DNA from: Perkinsus chesapeaki
Taxonomy: Eukaryota; Perkinsozoa; Perkinsida; Perkinsidae
Reading direction: 5' to 3'
DNA length: 40,504 nt
Assembly: GCA_013115145.1 (NCBI GenBank)
Contig: JAAPAO010000312.1
Span: forward strand, 1-40,504
Shown: piece by piece, positions 12,889 through 23,302 of the stretch
Numbering within the stretch: position 1 is the stretch's first letter
Layout: every line of letters begins with the position of its first letter
Notes under the pieces: generated by a model
Told to the model about the DNA's origin: nothing
The model's database searches: none
What the model saw: only the letters and a program-made list of their open reading frames with translations
Program-made: the position numbers and the translations under genes

Positions 12889-15383
12889 GCAGTGCTGTGG
12901 ACTTACTCCAACTTACTTGGAAAATAGTTCTGAATTAAGTGTCGCACTCATAATGACCAACTTAGTATCCCCGTTCTCCGGTCTCAGCAACAATCTCTTG
13001 CAGATGAGACTCAGAAAATCTGAATCGAGGGTGCGCTCGTGGACCTGATTAAGATAAGATTGAAGGAATCGAAAAAGAAGGAATGTAGATAATACGTAGT
13101 AAGCTGTACTAAGCTAATAGTAAGCCAATCGTGGAATGTCTAGCTCCCTCGATGACTAGCTCGTCCCCAAGCTGGATACTACCGTTGCTGCTGCTTACCT
13201 CATCAAGGACTATATGGGAGAATAAATGTACGTCATCTGGTCGATGGATAAGGACTTGTAGGAGATAACCAGTTGTTACATACCTAAGATAACAACAAGT
13301 TAACAACAATGCCAATACCAATACTGCTGCTGCTGCCTCTTTATAATACATTAATAATCCTTCAACTTAAGTTTAACTTAGCAGCACACACTTAGCAGTA
13401 TTAATGCAATGGAACGAGCGAATGACAATATAATCCCCAAATGGCGTTAAGGCTCTCTCCTTCTGCTTCCCTGTTCTTCTTCTTCTTAGTGGTAGTAGTA
13501 GTACGACTTACTCAATCTGTGTATCCTCTGAGACATTACTCTGACCCGATACTCGATAACCACATATTTGACCCAGCGTGTTAGGATTACAAAAGCCAGC
13601 AACTCTGATCATTATAAGAGCAACGACATCATCATCATCATTCCAGCAGCAGCTGATATTAATATTAATAATACTACCTTCTAGCCACTTGTATTGCTGC
13701 TATCCTCCTTGGTTGAGTACAAACTATCTTAGCCATACGACGACCTGAAAATAATTATTAATAATACTTAAATGGACTATCATCATACAATACAAATACA
13801 TGCATGAAGGGGGAACCAGTGATATAGCAATCAAGAATTTACTAAAACTTCTTGGCAAGAACATGTCGTATTTCACTTTTATTTGGCTTCGCACGTATTA
13901 AGTATCTGCTAGCACTACACATGCGGCGGAGGGAGAGCATCATCTGCCCCCGCCACTGCCATTACAGTACTAGTAAAAGCATTATCCACTATACCCCTCA
14001 AATAGCCCCCTCCCCTGCCCTGCTGCTCTACCCGAGGCTGAATACTACCTGCCTCCGGACCCCGATTGGGAGCGACATCCTCATCGTCCTCGGCGAGTAA
14101 TAATAAAGGAATTATCGTAGTTTTGCCGGAGCCAGTGTCGCCTTCAACGCAGGTTACTCGATTCCTTCTAACACGCTTGCATACCTAAATAATCCCACCA
14201 ACAACGTAAAACGCACCTTGCGTGCTTCAACCTAAGATACTATCTCAATATTACCTTATCTCCAACACGGAAAACCGGCAAAGCCTTACACTCTCCATCT
14301 GGAAAACAAACCTGAACAGCAGGCAGATGTAATTCTCACGCGCCTCGATATTCCCTCCCACGAGGGCTATTCTATGTGTAAAATTAAATATCACCTTGCC
14401 GCCCGTTCCCGACATTTGACGTAGCTTTCTCATATTAACATCATCGTCATCATCATCGTCATCATCATCAAAATAATCCATATCCTCCTCCTCCTCCTCT
14501 CCACCATAATCTACCAGATCTTCATCAATACAATCATCTCCATCGTTCTCCTCATCATCTTCCAAACCATGCTCACCAGATGCGTATCTAAGCTCGAAGC
14601 GTGCCAACCGTACCAACTGTAAACCGTTTCACTAACAATAGCACGCATGAGCACAGAACTGTCAAAACACAACAGTCCTTTCTACAATTGCATTCGTATA
14701 TCGACGTCGTCCGGGCAGTAGCAGCAGCACACTCCTTGATAACATATTTCCATTCAACGCAGGTCTCTACTAACATGACATGCAATACAGGAATTATGAC
14801 TCATCGTCGGTAAAATAGACGAAAAGGAGTTACGTCATCATCAAAGGGCCATATTTAAATAACAAGTGGGAAGCAGCTTCCTGTGCAAGTGGTGAGGGAT
14901 GTATCATAACTATACCTAGTCCTAGCCTATATAATATGTGGAGAAGGTAGAGGGAGTTGCTGGAAGGTAGGGGGATTCTAATACTACACCAAGGAAGAAG
15001 AACACCGATAACTGGTAAACAATTCAAGACTAACATTATCAAACGCCTCTCTCTAGTACAGAAGAGGAGGAGGAACTGAACTACCAAAACGTTGCCACGA
15101 CCTTATACTGTATATTCAACATGGACACGGCTGCTGTTGTGCTACGGTGGTGACTGGTCATCCATGGTCAAATCCATGACCTGGTCATCATTTCCCTTCA
15201 TTACTCTTTATCTTCTCTTCTTTCCATATTATCCTCTTCACCATCACCATCATCGCTCTCCTCCTCCTCCTCATCATTATCACTGCTACTACTATCCACC
15301 ATTCGATCCATTATATCATCATCATCCGACCAATCATCATTCAAAACACGTTCGTCAATATCGCCGACTCGAGAGGAGAGCAT
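9477..15383 (-). CDS. DExH-box RNA helicase (DHX29/DHX57/DHX36-like)
   Basis: A multi-intron gene with all core superfamily-2 DEAH motifs in order on the minus strand: motif I GDTGSGKTT (about 14142-14116), Ia TQPRRIAAIQVARR (about 13720), GQICGYRVSGQSNVSEDTQI (about 13590-13520), II DEVHERTLDSDFL split by an intron (about 13200 and 13045), III MSAT (about 12950), a DIxxL-like VFVPGKGEIDSI segment (about 12120), FPLHSKL (about 11600), V ATNIAESSLTV (about 11300) and VI QRAGRTGR, also split by an intron (about 11110/11060). HA2 winged-helix sequence (AAVIDLFHAGILLEKPDELS, about 10495) and an OB-like C-terminal region follow, ending in TGA at 9477. The DEVHER motif fits the DHX29/36/57 branch, RNA helicases acting on structured RNA. 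The N-terminus is uncertain: acidic exons at 14600-14400 and 15383-15201 probably belong to it. Exon joints near 13900 and 10200 are not fully resolved. Confidence 0.85.
12861..12891. repeat. CAG microsatellite in a helicase intron
   Basis: About nine consecutive CAG units and one CGG interruption lie between the exon carrying the MSAT motif and the next exon of the helicase. On plus it reads as a polyglutamine frame, but this stretch is intronic in the helicase model. Confidence 0.8.
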
Positions 15384-15587
15384 CACCACAGGGAGAGGAG
15401 GCCAACACCAGCAAACTACAAACAATCAATAATTATTGTCATTTTAATGCTTCTCAATATTATCATATTTATTTATATTAAAGACTGTCAACACCACACT
15501 TCTCGCACTTTTTGAAAACACTATTCATGATAATACCAAACTGAGGAGAAATAATTCGCCTTATAAAAACTCCAAAAGACTATTATT

Positions 15588-18500
15588 TTAATGTAGAGTC
15601 GGGAATGCCCCGCTAAGTTTAGTCACATCAACATCAGCTGGCTCCCTCCATCTCGAAGTGATAGTCTTTATCCTTGTATAGAAATGAACCTGAATGGGTG
15701 ATGAGAGGAGGAGGAGGAGGAGGAGATGAGTTAGTACGACGCTGATAGGTTTGATAATAACAAACATATTACCCCAGCTTTGCCATAGAAATTTAAACTA
15801 GCCCATGCTGATCTGTTCCAACCCGTAAATGAGAACATCGGTAAGGGTACTGGAATAGGAAGGTTAATACCAACCTGAAGAGGAAGAGAGGAACAGAGTA
15901 ATGCCAATATGAATTACAACGAACAAGATTGTCTACAAGGGGGAAAAGAAGGAAAAGAAGGCAATCTGGCAAAGCAAGCAAAAGAAGAAGAAGAGGAAGA
16001 GGAAAGTTAGTGCATAATGCATGTACTCTAATTAAGGGATTGATGATACATTATGAATATGTTATTGCCAATTAATACATAACCCTAAACAACAATAAAT
16101 ACCCTCCTCTCTCTCACAGGTTGAATCACATTTGAACTAGTCAAACCAGCCTGAGACTCAGACTCAGACCATACATGCAGTTATTACCTGCCCAACATTT
16201 ATCTCAGTTTGGAACTTCCTGGCCACAGCACCATTTTGGGTGAAGATAGCCACTCCATTCCCAAACCTAATACAACCAATTAGCAAAGTCCAAGCCCAAC
16301 TAAACTATATTCCCAAGCATTTATAGCAGCAGTAGGCTTTAATGAGGTGCCTGTATATCCACTCGCTAAATATAAACACTAGTAATACAATACTCCATAC
16401 ATAACAACAACAAGAAGAACACATTGGAGGGAACGAGCTCGTCCAGAGTCCCTTCATTTTCAACTAGAAATTAGAATTAAACTCATTATTCTCTGTACTT
16501 GTAGGAATGTAGGTCGTAATTTGCATAAGCAGTACCACGAGGACAAATTGTACTACGTCGAATCAGCCAGATTATACGATTAAAGTGCTATTTTTTGATA
16601 GTACAGGGCCCTAAGTATTTTCCTTCCAGTACTACTGATTCGCATTGATAAGATTAATAGCTTCCTGTAACGTATCAACTTCAGCACATGTCGCCACTGG
16701 CCCAAATACTTCTTGGTCATACGAAGTCATACCAGGCTTACAACCAGCAATCACTGTTGGACCGACAAAGTTACCATTGGGGTAGCCGGGCACCTGATAA
16801 GGAGAAACATGATCCCTTAGAATAGGTTACACTGCTTGTTATTTAATATAACAATTTTCGTAAGTTGTTTTACTACTTACAGTCCCTACGACAGCATGGT
16901 CTGGAAGACGATGATAATGTGTCCATCAAGCGACACTATTTTGGAATACTGCCCAGAGTGAAATAGAATGTATTAAATAGTAATTTTTATCTGTTCAATT
17001 ACTCCTCCTTCTTTATCTTCATCATAATATCTCCCCATCTCACCTTTGGTCTTCTGCCATCTAGCATTAGCCTAGCCCCTTCAGCCTCACATCCTCCTAT
17101 AATACCCTCAACTCGGGATAAAGCTTCCTTTGATACCAATGGACCAAAGTCTGCAGTGGCATCCAAACCCTAACACAAATATAACCAAAATACAGAGAAT
17201 CCCGAATCGCATCGTATAGCGGAAGAAAAGCCATGAAATGTATACCCTTGGTGATGGGAAAGGGAGCCAGCTTCCAGGAGGAAGAAGGAGAGGCCAGCAC
17301 TTCCATAAATCACAGCCTTGATAATACCCAAGTTATTATCAACTACTACTACTGTTGCTGCCATCAAAACCGCCTACATGTCCCGGCTTGAACTTCTTAG
17401 CTCTCTCCACCAACTCCGGTATCCATTCACGTGCTTCCCCAACAAACACCGGAACAGACAGGGCCATGCAGCGCTGGCCAGCAGCCCCAAATGCGGCATT
17501 CGCCACCATATTGAGAGCCTGGCAAAGGAGAGCAGTTTTCTGACACCTCTAGCTGCTGCTGTTGCTGCCTTTTACATCCTCCTTGTCTGCATCGGGCATA
17601 ATTACACAATGGTTCTTCGCACCCATGTTGGCTTGGACTCGTTTACCGTGTGCCGCTCCAGTGCGGAATATATACTCCCCTAACAAAAGAAGAGGGAAAT
17701 CTTTATAGTGCGACGACTGGGAATAGTGCGGCCATGTCCATATCTTTATGGTATAAAGATATTACCTGCAGCATTGCCTCCCACAAAACTAATAGCTTTA
17801 ATATCAGGATGCTTGCAAATCCATTCAACAGATTCCTTTCCACCATGAACCATGTTAACTACTCCATCTGGTATACCTGATTAAGACCATAATACCTGGA
17901 TAAATAATGAAGCATTTGAGCATGATGATGATGAGCATTCCTATTGATAAGAGGGTTACGGTATGAAAGAGTAGTGATATACAGGGTAAGATGGGAAAAT
18001 ATGATACAAAGCTGATTAGCTCATTTTCTTCTTCCCATCTTTATCATAAAAGTACGAAGATGTTTTTACATAAGTATTGAGAAAAGGACTAGACGTAGAT
18101 TATTGAACAGCGAAGGAGGAGGGAGCGTCTCTTTGGATAGAATCTTAAATCGATTATCAAATAATCGAATATTTGCTTCTTGTACAACATCATCAACAGA
18201 GCGTATAAGATATAATATCTCCAAAGAGTTAACATACTCCACAGAGGTAATGCCTACCAGTGTCCATGAGAAGCTCCATTAGCCTTACTGAAGTTAAAGG
18301 GACACGTGGGCTTGGTTTAAGAATAAAACTAAAACCATACAACAACAACACTAATAGTATATGCATAGGCTCTGCTGCTGCTATTATTACGTATTTCCAG
18401 CTGTTACTGCTAATGGGAACATCCACATAGGTATCATAGCAGGGAAGTTAAATGGGCATATTCCAGCAACAATACCAAGAGGCTCACGAAATGAATATGT

Positions 18501-19566
18501 ATCAACACCATTAGCTACACCTTGGACAGTTTCACCTATATACCAGACAATATATTCGAGAGAGTGCCCCCAGGACTTGCTGTTTAATAAGAGTAGGTTG
18601 GTATTATTATTATTCATATTACCCATCATAATAGTCTGAACTGAGCAACTATGTTCAACAACTTCTAAACCACGGAATACCTAATAACCACCATTATACA
18701 AATATTTACCGGTTTAAGACTCCTACTACTATCCAACGATTGGTAGCAATCATTAATAATAATACAATATTCAATCCAATTCGGAAATGCCGTCCAACGT
18801 TGAACTATAACAACTATCCCTTACGCTTCCTTTGGCATCCTCAATAGTCTTTCCTAACTCATCTGACACTATACGAGCCAAGTTATCCATGTCCTGAAGA
18901 TTAGAGGGGGAAATTCGGTATGAAATACGCTAGCTGCTGCACGAATATGAAATACGGTAGCTGCTGCACGCATATGAAATACGGTAGCTGCTGCACGAAT
19001 ATGAAATACGGTAGCTGCTGCACGCATATGAAATACGCTAGCTGCTGCACGCATATGAAATACGCTAGCTGCTGCACGCATATGAAATACGGTAGCTGCT
19101 GGACGCATATGAAATACCGTAGCTGCTGCACGCATATGAATCACCTTGCGAATCAAGTCAGCATACTTGAACATATATCTCTGTCTTACCGATACCGGAA
19201 CCTAACAGCAGACAAGCCTCACTTTTCACCGCGCCACAAAATTAATAATCACTTTTCTCCAGGAATGGAACGCTTCCTGTGCGGTCTTCGCTGCCGACTC
19301 CAACTCATCAACAGAACACTTGGGCGTCCTCGAAATAACATCCTGCGTGGCTGGGTCGACGACATCGATTTCGACCTAGAGGCAATCGTCACTGCGCCAC
19401 AAAATCGACCCACCTGTCCGCTCCTCGAATCAACGAATTTACCACCAACAAACATCGGCACACTTGGCGGGTAGGGCCCTCCAGGAATTATAACCGAGAA
19501 TGCACGAACAAGACCGAGGGCCGCCGCATGTCTCTTCACTGGCAATTTTAGCGAAACGGATAGCAT
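15588..19566 (-). CDS. ALDH6A1: Methylmalonate-semialdehyde dehydrogenase (acylating), mitochondrial
   Basis: Oxidises methylmalonate or malonate semialdehyde to propionyl- or acetyl-CoA with NAD and CoA, in mitochondrial valine and propionate catabolism. The first three exons (19566-19414, 19375-19253, 19201-19145) join in phase: a basic, Arg/Ala-rich presequence, then [18 protein letters not shown] and [19 protein letters not shown]. Later exons carry [72 protein letters not shown] and [11 protein letters not shown] with the catalytic Cys (about 17490). [29 protein letters not shown] and [13 protein letters not shown] follow, ending [10 protein letters not shown] at 15588. The near-complete set of family motifs points to a functional enzyme. 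A few mid-gene joints were not checked base by base. The third intron is a tandem array and the first two share a core (see findings). Confidence 0.95.
18894..19144 (-). repeat. 27-bp tandem array filling an MMSDH intron
   Basis: The third intron of the MMSDH gene is 251 bases. After its GTGATT donor come eight adjacent copies of a 27-base unit, starting CATATGCGTGCAGCAGCTA on the coding strand, then a 29-base tail ending CTAATCTTCAG. Copies differ at a few positions: ACC, ACG or AGC after GCT, ATG or ATT after CAT, and one GTC in place of GTG. Flanking exons encode KYADLIRK and [16 protein letters not shown], contiguous in the enzyme family, so the array is intronic. Because 27 is a multiple of three and the unit lacks stops in several frames, long spurious ORFs run through on both strands. 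Confidence 0.92.
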
Positions 19567-19682
19567 CTCAGGTATTTGGGAAATAAGAACCCTGGTTCAA
19601 ATCCCCCAGTCGCCGTTTATTTATGAGCACTAATTAGAATCCATTCTAATCACATCAGAAACACAGACTAAGCCAGACATGA

Positions 19683-20008
19683 TTAGTGATAGAGACTTCT
19701 ATCAGGCTTGGCTTGTTTATACCATTCCTTATATGGACCAAGCTTATGATTAGGAATATTAAGTGGCATAATTTGTTCTCCATGCCGATGATATGGTATA
19801 AGTATTTGACCTTTTCCACCAGCTTTCTTATACCGTCGATCAGCATGATAAAGACGTTGAAGCTCGTCCACTTTATCCACCTTCGAGCTAGAGATCTTTG
19901 ACTTGTACCTGAATTTAAATACTCTCGGTGGGGTTCGAACTCGGCTTTAACTTTATCAATAGGCTTACAATACGCTACTTCTGTACGAATACAGAAAGTG
20001 CCCTTCAT
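19683..20008 (-). CDS. Small basic protein of 84 residues, unknown
   Basis: Two exons (20008-19952 and 19880-19683) join in phase across a 71-base GT-AG intron to give 84 residues. The second exon reads VDKVDELQRLYHADRRYKKA, a Gly/Lys turn, then QILIPYHRHGEQIMPLNIPN and a C-terminus KEWYKQAKPDRSLYH. It is basic and aromatic-rich with no transmembrane segment, as is common for small organelle ribosomal or respiratory-complex subunits; I do not recognise it. The intron contains a T-arm-like word (AGTTCGAACCCC). A reading frame also stays open across the intron, so an unspliced form would read about 117 codons with a different C-terminus. Confidence 0.6.
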
Positions 20009-20250
20009 AATATACTTCCTTCTATCAGATATAACGTCAGTTTCATGCTTTCAACAGTTAACAGTCAGTTTAAGTCAGTTTAATGTTATGACATGTTAAT
20101 AGTCTTTTCATGAAATCGATGATCAACATTTTCCTGTCTGAGTCTAAAGATAAAACGAGTTATAATCCAAAGCGAGAGTAACATTAAAATTATGACTGAT
20201 AGGTCTATATATTTTAAAACATTTAATACTTGATACCCCCCTCGAGCCCC

Positions 20251-21422
20251 CTACTCCTCCATAGCTCTCTTCATTCCTGGTAAATTATCAATTAAACTCT
20301 TAAACTCATCCGGTGATAAATAACATAACGGTCGACGCCTAACGAGAATAACATTACATCCATACATATAAAGACATGCGTCGGTGTTACCTAAAATCTG
20401 TTATACATAGCACAGTCTCAACTTGGTACTCGGTATTCTCTTCAGCCTCTTCTGCTGTTATGTCCTGTAAAAGACAATAACAAGTTCTACAAGTTACAAC
20501 AACTAAACGGATACATACACTCTGAATATGACATGCGACACTCACAACATTATTTCGGTGATAATTATCCCATCAGAAATATCAACACCAGAGTTTGTTT
20601 TGGGGTATTAGGCGGATGAATTCATTATCTCTTCCCACCCAACTTGGTGAATTGCTGCTATCCACATGTGTTGGGTTATTGGTAGATTCATACCCAATGG
20701 GACTTATACTGTACAACGAAAATGCTGCGATGAATCTATGCCGAGATATCTTCCACAAAAGCAAGCCAGTGTGTAGAGTAAATTGATCAACTTTTATATC
20801 CTGCTGCGAACTACCAATAAGATAGGAGATTCCCAAGCCGGTATAGGATGATTAACGTAGGCGGTAAATAGGCTAGTATATATAAATGAACAAATAATAG
20901 CTCCAGTTCAATTCCCAGTGACCTCACTTTTTCATGTGTTCCTAGTATATAGTCATTCGGGTTCTCACCGGGCCGAAGCAAAGATAAAGCAATCTCGTCA
21001 CGGATCTGAGCAACTCATTAAAAACTAAGTAAAATCCAGACGCACCCATTTCGGTCGAGAAATATCCTCGTCAGGCCGTCGAGGATCTCCTTTCATCTCA
21101 ACATGGGGCCGAGCATTATAGACGAAGAATTGTTTTCCCCAAGGCTCAATGGGCTACAATAAAACACACAATATCAGTGTATCTTTGTGTATCTTGCACG
21201 CATGTGCGAGAGATTCCTGGCGGCTTACTTGGACTGGAGAAGCGTCCTTTGGCGGCCAGTGCCGGAATTTGGCCTGCCATCGTTTGATATCTGATGAATG
21301 TTACAACGACAATTCAGCAAACGTTCTTGAGGGAGTACGAAAAGCGAGAGATATGATGCAAGATGCACCCAAATCTTGATCTGGTAAGATACGGAATAGG
21401 TTAAGGGTGTGTCACCCTGCAT
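20251..21422 (-). CDS. Predicted 169-residue protein with one membrane helix, possibly COX6A-like
   Basis: Six exons join with consistent phase: 21422-21323, 21290-21229, 21153-21046, 21005-20928, 20464-20391 and 20338-20251. The N-terminal exon has a hydrophobic helix (IKIWVHLASYLSLFVLPQE), followed by HIKRWQAKFRHWPPKDA and IEPWGKQFFVYNARPHVEM. A single helix followed by a PWG...F..N..PH pattern recalls cytochrome c oxidase subunit 6A, an inner-membrane protein. The similarity is short, though, and the acidic C-terminal half (EEAEENTEYQVE, then a basic RRRPLCYLSPDEF segment) is not typical of it, so the identity is a hypothesis. The 463-base intron between exons 4 and 5 is much longer than the others and may hide an exon; a minus frame at 20582-20836 is open there. 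Confidence 0.6.
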
Positions 21423-21598
21423 TCCTTACTTTTCACAAAGATGAATGGAGGGTGTCGAAGCCTCATTCAATAGAGATTCAACAATCCATCAACGGCGGTA
21501 CAACAAAAATGATCCGAACGCATTGAGGAGTTAATAGAAACAACAAGTGCGCAAGATGTAGGGCTGTAGGGCTGTAGGGCAAAATTGATAGTTAAGTA

Positions 21599-23302
21599 AT
21601 GATGAACAGTTCCACTGAGAAAAAAGCCAGGAAGTGGCTAAAGCGAAAGGAGTACCTCCGTCGAGCGAATCATCAAACACATAACGCAACAAATGAGGAT
21701 AATATTACAGACAATGTGAGAACCTTGAGGTTGGTTTACAGTCTCCTGTAAGATATCTAATAGGTTACTACACTCACTACCTATCATTCATCCCCTTCTA
21801 CCATCAAGGTAAACATAGGTGAACGTATTGTAACTCATTGTAGTTGTGATAAATATTAACACTAGTATGAGTATTGAGTATAGCATTGACAGTTGTTGAT
21901 GACCTTTCAATCATAACACCTCGTATCAAATAATAACTTCTCTCGTACCTTGTTCCACCGTGTATCTTCTACCACAATTCTCCCCTCAGCTTCATCTCTG
22001 TACATTCAACAGTGGTGGTACAGTCCCTCAAGATGAAGACCTAGAGAAGCTCCTCCCCTCAGACAGGAGAGCTTGTGATATCTTTGTTATCGGTATATGC
22101 GAGTTTGGTATGGCGCTTGAAAAGGCCCTGGTTAACGCCAAAAGTTTGAAGGTAAATAATAAAATGTGGCACTTGTAAGAGAACTTTCAGTTACTAAGCC
22201 ATACGTGGACCACTGACATCCTCGACCGTATGGGAGGCGCACACGATTTTGTCTTAACCGCTTGCCGTCAATTACAAGGGCTACTACTAGCCGTCTTCAC
22301 ACGCCGTGAAATGCCTTTTCGTGTGGTTGCTACCAAAACTGATGCCGTGGCAACAGGTATTGGTAATGTTGTTGGAAATAAAGGAGCAGTTATAGTGAAG
22401 CTTATCATGAGACCATCGACTCACGGAGACACCTCGCCATGTAGCAGAGAGATAGCCGCAGATAACCGCACAAGCCTCACATTCGTGCTATGCCATCTAT
22501 GTGCTCATCAACGCAACGTTAGAAAAAGGACTCAAGACTACGAACGCATTATAACCAACACACACCTTCTAAAGCATTTAATGAGTACGGTAGGCAAGGG
22601 CAAGAATAAGGACCATAGACGACCGTCACAACACCATCACTCAACAAAACATAAACACCAAACTGGCATCTTACGACGTTTTAAAAGGCTTTACAAAAAG
22701 AGAGAGAAGGGACATCTTAGTCATCATCAGGCTGAAGGACCTGTCTTCCTCTTTGGTGACTTAAACTTTCGCGTTCAATGTGCGAATCGGGCATACTGCG
22801 ATAAACTACTGGCAATGGGGCGCTTCGACGAATTGTTGAATAAAAGATGCCAATTGACAAGACAATTAGGTATCTCTGACGATAGCAGTAGTGAGGATTC
22901 CAATCACCTTTCCGAATGGTCAAATGAAGATTATGTGGTTAATGGAGCCAGTAGGGCTGTGCCATTGTGGAAGGAGTGGACCGAGGCACCTGTGCTATTT
23001 CCTCCAACTTATAAATTCGACATCGGAACTAACACGTGAGACCAATTCAGCATCCTTGAATGAGGGAGGGAACCAATGGTGCCTATCTTAGGTATGATAC
23101 GTCTGCCAAGCAAAGAATACCCTCATGGACTGACAGAATATTGTGGCGCAGTGACGCTGATAACCATCGTGGCCAAGTCACTTGTCACGTCTACGATAGC
23201 GTTTCGGCAGTTAAATCCTCTGATCATCGCCCAGTCTACGCAAGATTCACTATCGACCTTGGAGTGCCTCCGGAAATACCTACTTTGATGAATGACACTT
23301 GA
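21599..23302 (+). CDS. Inositol polyphosphate 5-phosphatase
   Basis: Four exons join in phase: 21599-21715, 21990-22151, 22191-23035 and 23092-23302, giving 444 residues. The introns are 274, 39 and 56 bases. After a basic N-terminus (KKARKWLKRKEYLRR) the whole protein is an IPPc catalytic domain of the exonuclease-endonuclease-phosphatase fold. It shows a CTFNSGG first strand, FVIGICEFG with the metal-binding Glu, GNVVGNKGAVIVKL, LCHLCAHQ, FLFGDLNFRV, YDTSAKQRIPSWTDRILW and SSDHRPVYARF. These residues bind Mg and the 5-phosphate of PI(4,5)P2, PI(3,4,5)P3 or soluble inositol phosphates. A His/Lys-rich insertion (about residues 230-275) lies between the second strand block and FLFGDLNF and could contact membranes. 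No SAC, SH2 or PH domain is present. The start is the first Met in the only frame that joins in phase; a second Met follows directly. Confidence 0.92.

Noticed and set aside
12842-12900. Polyglutamine protein
   Set aside because: The CAG run lies in a helicase intron on the opposite strand, and the frame around it has no further support.
18905-19140. Resemblance of the repeat unit (ACCGTAGC on plus) to the start of the Perkinsus spliced leader
   Set aside because: Only eight bases agree and the rest does not. No donor or Sm-like context of an SL RNA gene is present.
18894-19144. Possible CRISPR array or coding repeat protein
   Set aside because: Units are contiguous without spacers, flanked by GT and AG, and interrupt a conserved enzyme. 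The long frames through it on both strands follow from a stop-free 27-base unit.
18920-19474. 184-codon plus-strand ORF
   Set aside because: It runs through the intronic array and then antisense to three MMSDH exons, with no protein character of its own.
23140-23160. 16-base match to the shared MMSDH intron core
   Set aside because: It encodes the conserved LWRSDA stretch of the 5-phosphatase. One match of this length is about what chance gives over both strands of 40 kb.
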